A stretch of DNA of 34,488 nt from Dehalococcoidia bacterium (GTDB lineage Bacteria > Chloroflexota > Dehalococcoidia > Lucifugimonadales > UBA3495), in assembly GCA_012959605.1 (NCBI GenBank), contig DUCU01000023.1:2209-36696 (forward strand). Reading direction: 5' to 3'. The stretch's first letter is position 1. The number at the start of each line of letters is the position of its first letter. Below the pieces are notes generated by a model. The model was not told the DNA's origin. It did not search any database and worked only from the letters and a program-made list of their open reading frames with translations. Positions 1 to 8,226 of this stretch are shown here, in pieces. The position numbers were made by a program, and so were the translations under genes.

Positions 1-7
1 CTTGCGG

Positions 8-777
8 TTACTTGAGGTATTTGTCCAACCAAGCGATCGACTTACTCCACGCTTGTGCCGCCGCGTCCGGACGGTAACTGTCTCTGGTTTCTCAGTGGAA
101 ACCGTGTCCGGCGCCGGCGTAGTGGTGGAATTCGTGAACCTTGCCGTGTCTGTTAAGTGTTGATTAGATTTCCCCCACATCCTCTTGATTGGGGTTTGTA
201 TCCTCCACGCCAAACAACCCTAATATCGGGCATCCGATATTAGGGTTGTTTGGTCCAAAGGAGAAGGTCCATCACCTAGTGGGGTATTAATGCCGCCGCC
301 GTAGAAAACTACTGAAGCTAAAAGGTCTGTAATGTTGCAGGCAACCAGATAGGATACCCGACCACCATAGCAATATCCGATGATGCCAATTTTGTCGCCA
401 CGGACGAATGACTGGGCTTTGATGTAGTCCACTGATCCTGTTACGTCGAGCAATATGTCGGCATCTGTGGATCGATTCATGCGGGCTACAGCAATATCAA
501 TCTCCTCGTGAAGCCCAATGGTCATGGGGCCTTCGCGGTGGAACATTGAGGGTGCCAAGCCTACGTATCCGTAGGCTGGCAGTCGAACTACAATCGATTG
601 TATATGGGCATTGACCCCCCATATCTCTTGAATCACCACAACTGCCGGATGCCGTCCTTCGGCATTAGGCTGGGTCAAATAACTCTCCATAGTGCTTTTG
701 TCGTTACTTTTATCGATATTTATATCGATCCAGCGCGCAGGTAAATCGCTCCTCCCTGTTCCATAGGTCCTGCTCAT
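8..777 (-). pseudogene. Dienelactone hydrolase family protein, broken by a frameshift and two stops
   Basis: This is an alpha/beta hydrolase of the dienelactone hydrolase family, which hydrolyses lactone or ester bonds in the cytoplasm. The N-terminal 185 codons run from an ATG at 777 and contain the family motif QEIWGVN and the nucleophile elbow GYCYGGR with its catalytic Cys. The frame closes at 220-222, but the family continues in the next frame with CPILGLFG, then DTNPNQEDV, RHGKVHEFHHYAGAGHGFH (catalytic His) and a normal C-terminus ending LDKYLK, with TAA at 8-10. One base appears to be lost at about 228-234. The continued frame carries a TAA at 164-166 and a TGA at 92-94. With three lesions this is best read as a pseudogene. 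The frameshift lies inside a perfect palindrome. Confidence 0.85.
210..253. repeat. Perfect 20-bp inverted repeat with a 4-nt loop, inside the broken hydrolase
   Basis: Positions 210-229 are the exact reverse complement of 234-253, separated by GCAT. The arms encode the conserved QTTLI and ILGLFG stretches of the hydrolase on the minus strand, so this is not an inserted element. There is no T-run, so it is not a typical terminator. The lost base that shifts the frame maps to the loop region. This fits correction of an imperfect palindrome by hairpin-templated synthesis, which is inference. Confidence 0.85.
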
Positions 778-1219
778 CCGACGGGGAAAACAGGCAAACC
801 ATCATCAAAAATCAGGCGTATCAGCAATCCAGTTTTTAGTAGCATCGGATTGGCTTGACATAAATAATAAACCTAGGCGGAAATTATTACTGAATAGGTT
901 TATGAAGTAGACTGATTTTATTTGAACGTTCTATATTACTCAACGGGTTTTTGGCTATATTCCAGTATGGGATAGCTCATATCGCGCAGATTAATAGATT
1001 TGGCGCATAAACTATAGTATATCAAACTGCCTATATCCCTGATAACTATATTAATATCACTAATTCGGTTGTATCAAAAGGCAAGGCTATCTGACATTTA
1101 ATGCTTTTCAGCATTCCAATATCGGCAAACATTTTGTATGATGGATGAGGTGCTGTCGGAGAGAGGCACGGGGTGTTCTAACGGATTGACCCGCTCTCGG
1201 TATTACACTGGAGGTCGGC
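778..1219. other. AT-rich intergenic region between divergent genes
   Basis: These 440 bases lie between the minus-strand hydrolase remnant and the plus-strand carboxyltransferase gene. They are much richer in A and T than their neighbours. No open frame worth calling, RNA gene or strong hairpin was seen. A TTGACA lies at 855-860 on the plus strand, but it has no convincing -10 at normal spacing. A good Shine-Dalgarno (GGAGGT, 1210-1215) ends the region. Confidence 0.5.
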
Positions 1220-3055
1220 TTGCGCAACCTGGCAAATTTTTTAGTCCACCTTTTTAATCGCGATGGTGAACCGGACCGCACGTACCTGTCGGTGATTCAT
1301 GACCGCTGCTTGTTCTGTGAAGAGCCAATCAGTGATTCACCCTCCTACATTACCTATCGTGTTTGTCCATTTTGCCGGTTCCACTACACCGTTACCGCAA
1401 GACAGCGCATCGAATTGCTGGCCGTTAAAGGGTCCTTCAAAGAGTCTTACAAATACGTAAGCTCGATGGACCCTATTTCGTTTTCGCGTCGGTCTCGTTA
1501 TAAGAACTTATTCACTCAAGATCAAACCCGCACAGGGCTTACTGAAGCTGCAGTCACTGGTGTATGTAGGATAGGCGACACCGAAGCGATGCTGATTGTG
1601 CTGGACTTTGGGTTTATGGGTGGAACCATGGGCAGTGTGGTTGGCGAAAAGATATCCATGGCCTTTGAGAATGCCGCCCGCCGGGGTATTCCTGCCGTGG
1701 CTGTAGTATCAGGTGGGGGTGTTCGTATCCAGGAAGGGGTTCTTTCCTTGATGCAGATGGCCAAGACCGTGACCGCCGCCAACCGCCTGCGTGACGAAGA
1801 GGTGCCATTTATCGTGGTGTTGGCCAACCCGTCCACAGGGCAAGCCTACGCCAGCTTTGCAAACTTGGCTGATGTAATCATGGCTGAGCCCGGCTCGTTA
1901 ATTGGACTATCTCCGCTGCGAACTCTGAAGGAAGTGTCCAAGATCCCCCTGCCGCTGGACGCACACACGGCAGAAGCTCACGTTGGCCACGGGCTTTTGG
2001 ACAACGTGGTAGACCGGGAGAACCTGCAACCCAGAATATCCGCATTGTTGCGAATCCTCACGGCCCACAAGCATGGAAAGTCCAATCACCAGATCCTGCT
2101 GAAGTCAGAACCCATCGAGTGTGATGCAGTCGAGCCGTGGGAAGCGGTTACTGCTGCCAGAAACTCAGAGCGTCCACAGGCCATCGCCTATTTCAGGTCC
2201 ATGATGGACCCGTTCATAGAACTGCGCGGCGATCGTTTGAATAGCGATGATCGCTCAATTGTGGCCGGCTTGGGCTTCATGGACGGACAGCCGATGGCCG
2301 TGATCGGCCAACAACGACGTCCTCTAGTGGAAGGCGAACGTTATCATGTGTTCCCTGATGGTCTACGGAAGGCCCAGCGGGTAATTGACCTGGCCAGTCG
2401 ATTCAAGTTACCGTTGGTGACCCTTATTGACACCCAGGGCGCTGATCCGGGTCTGGAAGCAGAGGAGCAGGGCATCGGCAACGCAATCGCCAAGACACTG
2501 TCATCAATGTTGACTGTTCCAACGCCAATGGTCTCGGTGGTTATCGGCGAAGGTGGCAGCGAAGGCGCGCTGGCGCTGAGTTTGTCCGACCGAATTTTGA
2601 TCCAACAATATGCTGTCTACTCACCCATGTCTGTGAACCATACACTGGGGGCAGCCCACCATGACTATTCGCTGGACCGTGAGACGGCTGAGGCCCTGAT
2701 GCTGACCGCCCACGATTGTCGAGAGTTGGGCATTGCCGACGAGATCGTTCCCGAGCCAGAGGGCGGGGCCCACGTAGATCCACGTGAGGCATCGTCAGTG
2801 CTACAAACTGCCATCCTCACCAACCTCGTTCAGTTGGCCAAAATGTCTCAGGGCAAACTCTTGAAGAAGCGGTACCATAAGTTCCGCAGGATGGGTGAGG
2901 GCAGCGGACATTCCCAGGAAGCCATGAGTCGGGAAGTGAATCTGCTCATGAGCATAACCTACGGAGACAAACCGACAGAGACACCATCCCGTAGTAGGAA
3001 AAGAAAAGGCCGGAAGGAACGACCCGCCGAGGCCGAGATTGCCTCGGACGACTAG
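1220..3055 (+). CDS. accDA: Fused acetyl-CoA carboxylase carboxyltransferase (AccD-AccA)
   Basis: This protein carries out the carboxyltransferase half-reaction of acetyl-CoA carboxylase, moving CO2 from carboxybiotin to acetyl-CoA to make malonyl-CoA for fatty acids. Residues 1-60 hold a zinc finger (Cys30, 33, 49, 52), as in AccD. A beta-subunit crotonase-type domain follows to about residue 290, with GGGVRIQEG and SLMQMAK. An alpha-subunit domain runs from about 305, with FIELRGDR and IGEGGSEGALALS. At 611 residues it holds both subunits, which are separate chains in E. coli. The tail is rich in Lys/Arg and then acidic. The start is a TTG four bases after GGAGGT. The biotin carrier and carboxylase are not in the window. 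A strong terminator follows directly. Confidence 0.93.
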   Translation: MRNLANFLVHLFNRDGEPDRTYLSVIHDRCLFCEEPISDSPSYITYRVCPFCRFHYTVTARQRIELLAVKGSFKESYKYVSSMDPISFSRRSRYKNLFTQDQTRTGLTEAAVTGVCRIGDTEAMLIVLDFGFMGGTMGSVVGEKISMAFENAARRGIPAVAVVSGGGVRIQEGVLSLMQMAKTVTAANRLRDEEVPFIVVLANPSTGQAYASFANLADVIMAEPGSLIGLSPLRTLKEVSKIPLPLDAHTAEAHVGHGLLDNVVDRENLQPRISALLRILTAHKHGKSNHQILLKSEPIECDAVEPWEAVTAARNSERPQAIAYFRSMMDPFIELRGDRLNSDDRSIVAGLGFMDGQPMAVIGQQRRPLVEGERYHVFPDGLRKAQRVIDLASRFKLPLVTLIDTQGADPGLEAEEQGIGNAIAKTLSSMLTVPTPMVSVVIGEGGSEGALALSLSDRILIQQYAVYSPMSVNHTLGAAHHDYSLDRETAEALMLTAHDCRELGIADEIVPEPEGGAHVDPREASSVLQTAILTNLVQLAKMSQGKLLKKRYHKFRRMGEGSGHSQEAMSREVNLLMSITYGDKPTETPSRSRKRKGRKERPAEAEIASDD

Positions 3056-3080
3056 GTCTGCATCGACGTTTGAGTAGAAA

Positions 3081-3117
3081 AAAGAAGCCCGCCGGATTTA
3101 CCGGCGGGCTTCTTTTT
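3081..3117. terminator. Bidirectional rho-independent terminator
   Basis: A perfect stem (GAAGCCCGCCGG paired with its complement, loop ATTTA) is flanked by an A-run on the left and a T-run on the right. It can end transcription of accDA from the left and of the Mrp-like gene from the right, since the two genes converge here. Confidence 0.92.
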
Positions 3118-3135
3118 TGTTTATTCGCGGAGTTA

Positions 3136-3945
3136 CTAAACTGCTTCCGAACCAAATTCCTTGAGGCTTTTCTTCACGGCATTTGCGACCTCAGAAAACT
3201 CTTCTCCTACAGACTTGTCCAAGAGGGCTGTGGGTTTGGAAGAGTCCCTGTAGACTGACCGCAGAGCGAGGTCACCCAGGAAGGGGGCTTCTACTTCTTT
3301 AGCCAAGTTCTTTCCGCCGCCTTCGCCAAACATCTCTCCAGTGTAGTTTTCCACCACACCAAGGACGTTTAGGTTGAGCTTTCTAATCATGTTGATGCAG
3401 CGTTTGGCGTCGAGGTTGGCCAAATCCTGGGGTGTGCTTACAACCACGAAACCGTCCATCGGCAGAGTCTGCATCACCGTCAGAGGCGAGTCAGAGGTTC
3501 CCGGTGGCAGGTCCACAAGAAGGTAGTCCAAATCTCCCCAGTCTGTCTGCTGTAGAAACTGGCTTATGGCATTGTGAATCATTGGGCCGCGCCAGATGAT
3601 GGCCTCGTCCGGGTTCTCCTGGAAAAATGCCATGGAGACAACTTTAACGCCCCATTTCTCTGACGGAATGATCTCGCCGTCAACGTAGTCTGGCTTGTCT
3701 GTGATGCCCATGACCTTGGTAACGTTGGGGCAGTCAATGTCGACATCCAGCAGACCGACTCTGGCACCCTGGCTGGCCAGGGTCACCGCCAGGTTTACGG
3801 ACACGGTCGTCTTACCGACGCCGCCTTTGCCGCTGTAGATGCCAATCTTGGTCTTGATCTTATCAAGACGGGTGGTAATCTGGCGCTTTTGCTGCCAAGT
3901 CTTTTTGATTTGTTCTAGGCGCGCGGTTTCCTGGGGCGTGGGCAT
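3136..3945 (-). CDS. Mrp/NBP35-type P-loop ATPase, Fe-S cluster carrier-like
   Basis: This is a cytoplasmic ATPase of the Mrp/ApbC/NBP35 group, which normally carries Fe-S clusters to target proteins. A deviant Walker A, SGKGGVGKTT, sits at residues 38-47. Downstream come LLDVDIDCPN, the family signature DYLLVDLPPGTSD and the QDLANLDAKR region. At 269 residues it is shorter than Mrp proteins with an N-terminal DUF59 domain, and here that domain is encoded just upstream as its own gene. The canonical CxxC near the C-terminus, which usually binds the cluster, is absent: the corresponding stretch reads VVENYTGEMFGEGGG. It may therefore bind a cluster differently, or act mainly as an ATPase partner. 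The ATG follows GGAGG with good spacing. Confidence 0.85.
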   Translation of the reverse strand: MPTPQETARLEQIKKTWQQKRQITTRLDKIKTKIGIYSGKGGVGKTTVSVNLAVTLASQGARVGLLDVDIDCPNVTKVMGITDKPDYVDGEIIPSEKWGVKVVSMAFFQENPDEAIIWRGPMIHNAISQFLQQTDWGDLDYLLVDLPPGTSDSPLTVMQTLPMDGFVVVSTPQDLANLDAKRCINMIRKLNLNVLGVVENYTGEMFGEGGGKNLAKEVEAPFLGDLALRSVYRDSSKPTALLDKSVGEEFSEVANAVKKSLKEFGSEAV

Positions 3946-4060
3946 GCAATCCTCCGGATGGGGTGTTGGGCAGATGGTTTATGGCACTGCGGTCTAATCT
4001 CATGAGCAAGCAAAGATGCTTGTCCAGAGGGCTGGGTGGCCATTCAGAAAATTGTCTGGG

Positions 4061-4366
4061 TTAGATTCCTAACTGGGAACGGGCCTCTTCACTGATCAGT
4101 TCTGGAGACCAGGGCGGGTCGAAGACCATCTCAATCTGAACTTCTTCAACGCCGTCTAGTTCCTGTACTGCCCACTCGGCCTGCTGGCCGATGTACGGGC
4201 CCATGCCGCAACCAGGAAAAGTTAGGGTCATTTGTACGTAAACGTCTGAGTCGTTTACCTGGACGTCGTAGACCAGGCCGAGGTCAACGACGTTTACCGG
4301 GATTTCCGGGTCATACACCGTTTTCAAAGCCTCATAAACCGCTTCTGTTGTTACTTCCTCGGCCAT
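4061..4366 (-). CDS. DUF59/MIP18 family Fe-S assembly protein (SufT-like)
   Basis: This 101-residue protein belongs to the DUF59 (MIP18/PaaD/SufT) family, which helps mature Fe-S proteins. It has the family signature DPEIPVNVVDLGL at residues 19-31 and a single conserved Cys (Cys53) in TFPGCGMGP, followed by the C-terminal DPPWSPELIS. It precedes the Mrp-like ATPase by 115 bases in the same direction. In many bacteria the same two domains are fused into one Mrp chain, so this pair is probably a split version working together. The ATG at 4366 has GGAG about 5 bases upstream. Confidence 0.87.
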   Translation of the reverse strand: MAEEVTTEAVYEALKTVYDPEIPVNVVDLGLVYDVQVNDSDVYVQMTLTFPGCGMGPYIGQQAEWAVQELDGVEEVQIEMVFDPPWSPELISEEARSQLGI

Positions 4367-4487
4367 GATTATCTCCTAATCGCAATCGTCTGACACGATT
4401 ATATTAAAGTCGACCAAGTTGGTCAACAATTATGCTTAACCCAATTGGGACGTGAATTACGGCACGATGACCGTGGTTTACGCGCAT

Positions 4488-4600
4488 CCTTCGACCAGCT
4501 CAGAACGAACGGTTTTCTTACAACTTGCTTGGTCCTTGGACAGGCTGGTAGCAAACGGTTTGGCTGGTAGCTTGCCCGCTCGTGGTGAGCCTGTAGAACC
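4488..4600. repeat. Three degenerate 25-bp repeat units, last one inverted
   Basis: Units at 4488-4512 and 4534-4558 are direct copies that match at about 17 of 25 positions. A third at 4576-4600 is inverted. The core resembles CTTCGACCAGCTCAG and its complement. Inverted pairs of this kind are common as small dispersed, non-coding repeats in many bacterial genomes. Nothing here encodes a protein. The unit lies between the minus-strand DUF59 gene and the end of the oxidoreductase gene. It could be a mini-element or a REP-like sequence. Confidence 0.55.
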
Positions 4601-4648
4601 ATCTGCTCATTGTGCAAAAAGCGCTAATGCCCAAAGCCCTAAGCGTAC

Positions 4649-5617
4649 TTAGGGAATGAGCAGCAACTTGCCGGTGGTGGACCTGCTCTCAAGTTGGCGG
4701 TGCGCCTCTGAGGCGTCTGACAACGGGAATTCTCCGCCAATCCTGAGATTTAATTCTCCGGAAGCAACCCAACCCAGAACATCGCCGGCCCGCTTTTCCA
4801 GCTCGGCACGGTTGACAGTGTAGTCACCCAGTCCGGGGCGAGTCAGTGAGAGTGACCCTGCGCCCAAGATGCCGGGGCTGATGGGGTCAGGAGCTCCACT
4901 GGCGGCACCGTAGAGAACCATATGGCCTCGGCGACCCAGACTGCTGATGCTCTGGAGGAAAGTGGTTTTGCCCACGCCGTCGTACACGGCATGTACGCCC
5001 TCGCCATCGGTGGCCTTCTTGATCTCTTCGGCAAAGTCCTGCTGGGTGTAGAGAATTACATGGTCAGCGCCAGCACCCTTGGAGAGCTCAGCCTTTTCCT
5101 CTGTGGAAACGGTGGAGAACACATAGCCGCCCAGGCGTTTAATCATCTGAGTCAGCAGAAGTCCCATTCCGCCGGCTCCGGCATGAACAATGACTCGGTC
5201 GCCCTTCTGCACCGCATAGGTGGAGTGGCAGAGATAGTGGGCGGTCATTCCCTGGAGGATGGCACCAGCGCCGGCTTTGGCGTCTACGCCGCTGGGCCGA
5301 ATCATCAAGCGCCAGGCGGGCACAACTGCCAGCTCGGCATAGGTGCCGGGAGCGGTGCAGTAGGTGACTTCGTCGCCCACTTTGACTTCGGTCACGCCAG
5401 GGCCAATTGACTGGACTACTCCGGCGCCTTCTACTCCAATGATGCGTGGTAGGGGCGGGCCGGGGTTTACGCCCTGGCGGCTGTAGACATCGGTGAAGTT
5501 AACACCGGCTGCTTGAATCTTGACTACTGCCTCTCCCTCTCCGGGAGTTGGGTCAGCCACGTCAACGTACTTCATTACCTCGGGGCCGCCGAATTCGGTG
5601 ATCTGTGCTGCTTTCAT
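4649..5617 (-). CDS. NADPH:quinone oxidoreductase, zinc-independent MDR family
   Basis: This 322-residue protein is a medium-chain dehydrogenase/reductase of the quinone oxidoreductase (QOR) type, which reduces quinones or enones with NADPH. It opens with MKAAQITEFGGPEV, has the GroES-like segment GVNFTDVYSRQG and IGVEGAGVV, and a Rossmann segment VHAGAGGMGLLLTQ. It ends with the typical SRSTTGKLLLIP. The Cys and His ligands of the catalytic zinc in alcohol dehydrogenases are missing, as expected for QOR. It stands alone between the repeat cluster and the PEPCK-like gene, so the substrate cannot be deduced from context. The ATG follows GGAGGG with normal spacing. Confidence 0.88.
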   Translation of the reverse strand: MKAAQITEFGGPEVMKYVDVADPTPGEGEAVVKIQAAGVNFTDVYSRQGVNPGPPLPRIIGVEGAGVVQSIGPGVTEVKVGDEVTYCTAPGTYAELAVVPAWRLMIRPSGVDAKAGAGAILQGMTAHYLCHSTYAVQKGDRVIVHAGAGGMGLLLTQMIKRLGGYVFSTVSTEEKAELSKGAGADHVILYTQQDFAEEIKKATDGEGVHAVYDGVGKTTFLQSISSLGRRGHMVLYGAASGAPDPISPGILGAGSLSLTRPGLGDYTVNRAELEKRAGDVLGWVASGELNLRIGGEFPLSDASEAHRQLESRSTTGKLLLIP

Positions 5618-5773
5618 GTTGAGCCCTCCTGAATCATCGTCAAAAAATAACGGCTATAAGCCAATGTTTTTTAGATGTTGAATGAATGGCGGTAAGTATA
5701 CACCTGGGCCAAGTGACAGGGCCGCCAAATATCGTGTGATGGATATTCTATAGAGAGTGGAGGCGGTGGGGAA

Positions 5774-5810
5774 AAATTAATGGCTGGACCCGGATGCGGA
5801 TCCAGCCATT
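5774..5810 (-). terminator. Rho-independent terminator of the PEPCK-like gene
   Basis: The arms 5779-5791 and 5798-5810 pair over 13 bases with one G-U and a 6-nt loop. On the minus strand the hairpin is followed by AATTTTTCC. It lies 16 bases beyond the stop codon of the gene at 5826. Confidence 0.88.
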
Positions 5811-5825
5811 ATTGATTATTGTTTG

Positions 5826-8105
5826 TTAGGAAGCCTTGATTCCCATCGCCGCCAGTGCGGTGGCTGCGTCACCGGAGAGATTGAGGCCAGACTCTCCGTA
5901 CATCTCTTGCAGTTTCTGCGATGTGGCAGAATCGGGGGCGGTGCCTTCGCCCTTGTGGGCTCCAAGCTCAGCCAGGGTTTCGTAGGCTTGGTCAGTGTTC
6001 CAGTAGAACGACAGCAACCAAGTTAGCTCTCGTTCGTTGTTCGGAACGGGGAGGTCTGTGATGTCATATACGCTGTTGAAAACTTTGGTATACCGGAGGA
6101 TTCCAGCCTTGTCAGCGGAACTCTCACCGTAGAACCTTCTGCGGCTCAGTTCAGTGATGCGCACGGCGTAGTCGGCTTCGCCATAGATGTTCTTGGGCAG
6201 CCACTCTGTGCGGAGGTCAACAACTTCGTTGCCGTTCTGGTCGAGGATGGCCACAGCGGCGTCAGAACCCAACGTGGGTTCGTATTCAAACTTCACAGCG
6301 TCGCGAAGTAGGGCTTCTTGAAGCATCAGAGTAAGTTCTCTGGGTATCTTCTTGTAGCTGTCGCCGGTGGCAGCGCCATTAGTATCAGCTCCCACGCCGC
6401 CGGTGTTAAAGACGAAGTACTGTTGGTTAAGCCCACCCTCTTCAATCTTCTTGACGATGTTATAGAGGTTATTGGCGTTCTCGTCTTCCAGTCCAATGAT
6501 GAACGGGTCTGAGAAGTATTCAACATAGGGCTGGCCGATGACTCCAATGGCCGCACCCATCTGGACTGCTTCACCGTACATGAGGCTCCGGATGTATTGT
6601 TCAGGGCTGAGGCGGCGCAGCGGCGGCATCACCGTGTTTTGGCGCATCACTGCTTGCCAGAACACCTGGTCGGTATCTTCCATTGGCACGTGAACGCCCG
6701 CAGTCTCGCGGCCGTTGGTGATTCTTCCCAAAATGTCATTGGCACCTTTTCTAGCGACCAATCTGGTTCGGGAAAGGGTTACACGCATGTTGCGGACCGG
6801 GTTGGCGAGGAAGTTGGGCTTCCACGTTGACATGTCAACCGGCACATTCTCCAACGTCTCTTCGGCGTTGGGGTCTTGGTCGGTGCCGCGAACGGACTCA
6901 AAGGTGATGGGGTCTTCTGCGTGGTTGAGACCAAACGGCATGGCGTACATGTTGTTTTCTGTGCCGTCGATGCTGTAGTAAATGGTGGACTGATTGCCGT
7001 CCTTGTCGATATTGACGGGGTCTTTCAATTGCTGTAGCAGAACAATATCGTCGTTCATGGGGTAAACGCCTTCATTGGCGTCGGTCTTCAGGCCGAGCTT
7101 CTTGGCCAGTTCGCTGTTGGCTAGCTCCAGCATGATCGTCAGGGTGCTTTTACCGTGGAGGGACGGTCCAACAGTAATCAATGCAGTGTTCTTGGTTTGG
7201 CCGGTCAGTGTCTTGGCCCGGGCCATGCTGAGGGCGGCTTGAATCGCCAATCCATTTTTTTCTTTTACCAGGAACATGGCGATGGATAGCGGGCCCATCT
7301 TGTGTTCGCCAACATAGTCAAAGCCCAGATGCAGTGAAAGGCCGCGGGTGGGTGCTTTGAAGACCAGTTGGGTGAAGCCGGCGTCAGTTAGTCGCTTCTT
7401 TAGTTCTTCCGACAATCCCAGGTCTTCCATCCAGTGGGGCAGAGACACCTCAAGGATGTCTGGAGATTGACGGCTGATCTCCTCGGTGGCTGCGAAAGTA
7501 AGTTGACGCCACATCATGGGAATCTGCATGTACTTGGTGCCAAAGAGCAGCTGACGGGCGTGGAAAGAGCGTCCGGGGGCGTCTCCCACCTGGCGGTCTG
7601 ACTGGACGATGGTGTCGCCGGCAGCCAGTTTCTCTTCCATGAATTTATTGATGTAGCTGAAAACCTCAGTGAACAGAACCTGGTTTTCAGTGCTGAAGAC
7701 CACACCGTCGCGGTTCTTGGCGAATCCGTCGATGAAATACATTGTAAGGTCGGGGCGGCGTACCACACCTAGTTGGCTGAAGAACGCGTACCCGCCAGTG
7801 TCCAAGCGGACCACCACTCCAGGCCATGCACGACCGGCAGCTTTTCCGGCAGCGTTGGCTACCTCAGCTTCTTTGTCGATGGCGCTGGCTTCAGCTAAAA
7901 AGGCCTGTTGCTCGGCCTCTGGGAGGTCTTGCAACACGTTCATGTGGCTGACGAGCCATTCTTGTGAAGGGTTATTAAATGTGGCGCCGGGCTTGTGACC
8001 CTGACGGGCCAAAGCAACCAGACGGTCCAGTTCTTTTACGAATGCCGGGTCGGCGATGGGACCGGCAAGGGATGATCCAGCATGTGGTTGTTGTTGGAGG
8101 CTCAT
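5826..8105 (-). CDS. Divergent phosphoenolpyruvate carboxykinase (ATP)-like protein
   Basis: This large protein (759 residues from the ATG at 8105) looks like a divergent member of the PEP carboxykinase superfamily, which interconverts oxaloacetate and PEP. A P-loop-like VGPSLHGKSTLT lies near residues 312-323, where ATP-PEPCK has GLSGTGKTTLS. An acidic metal-binding-like MNDDIVLL follows at about 350, and TLENV at about 417 matches the TVLENV segment of PckA. ATP-PEPCK is usually about 530 residues, so the roughly 300-residue N-terminal part is extra or strongly altered. A TTG at 8192 in the same frame would add 29 residues, but it falls at the predicted transcription start, so the ATG is preferred. 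Family assignment is moderate and activity is unproven. Confidence 0.6.
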   Translation of the reverse strand: MSLQQQPHAGSSLAGPIADPAFVKELDRLVALARQGHKPGATFNNPSQEWLVSHMNVLQDLPEAEQQAFLAEASAIDKEAEVANAAGKAAGRAWPGVVVRLDTGGYAFFSQLGVVRRPDLTMYFIDGFAKNRDGVVFSTENQVLFTEVFSYINKFMEEKLAAGDTIVQSDRQVGDAPGRSFHARQLLFGTKYMQIPMMWRQLTFAATEEISRQSPDILEVSLPHWMEDLGLSEELKKRLTDAGFTQLVFKAPTRGLSLHLGFDYVGEHKMGPLSIAMFLVKEKNGLAIQAALSMARAKTLTGQTKNTALITVGPSLHGKSTLTIMLELANSELAKKLGLKTDANEGVYPMNDDIVLLQQLKDPVNIDKDGNQSTIYYSIDGTENNMYAMPFGLNHAEDPITFESVRGTDQDPNAEETLENVPVDMSTWKPNFLANPVRNMRVTLSRTRLVARKGANDILGRITNGRETAGVHVPMEDTDQVFWQAVMRQNTVMPPLRRLSPEQYIRSLMYGEAVQMGAAIGVIGQPYVEYFSDPFIIGLEDENANNLYNIVKKIEEGGLNQQYFVFNTGGVGADTNGAATGDSYKKIPRELTLMLQEALLRDAVKFEYEPTLGSDAAVAILDQNGNEVVDLRTEWLPKNIYGEADYAVRITELSRRRFYGESSADKAGILRYTKVFNSVYDITDLPVPNNERELTWLLSFYWNTDQAYETLAELGAHKGEGTAPDSATSQKLQEMYGESGLNLSGDAATALAAMGIKAS

Positions 8106-8197
8106 GATTTCGGATTCCGTATTAAGTAAGATTGGGTTACTGTGCCGCCATGGTTGGGCTGGCACGGGTAACTCGGCAGGCGTAACGCACAAGGCCG

Positions 8198-8226
8198 ACA
8201 GTATGCTACATCCTACCTAGTCTCAA
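8198..8226 (-). promoter_or_regulatory. Candidate promoter for the PEPCK-like gene
   Basis: On the minus strand, TTGAGA (8221-8226) is followed after 17 bases by TACTGT (8198-8203). This puts transcription start near 8190, supporting translation from the ATG at 8105 and not from the TTG at 8192. Confidence 0.5.

Noticed and set aside
92-94. TGA in the hydrolase remnant as a second selenocysteine codon
   Set aside because: Some relatives may have Cys near this place, but it is not catalytic, and the same gene has a frameshift and a TAA. Decay explains all three.
855-860. TTGACA as a promoter for accDA
   Set aside because: No acceptable -10 at 16-18 bases, and it is 360 bases from the start codon.
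8106-8192. N-terminal extension of the PEPCK-like protein from TTG 8192
   Set aside because: The predicted promoter places the transcript start at about 8190, and the added residues look like untranslated sequence.
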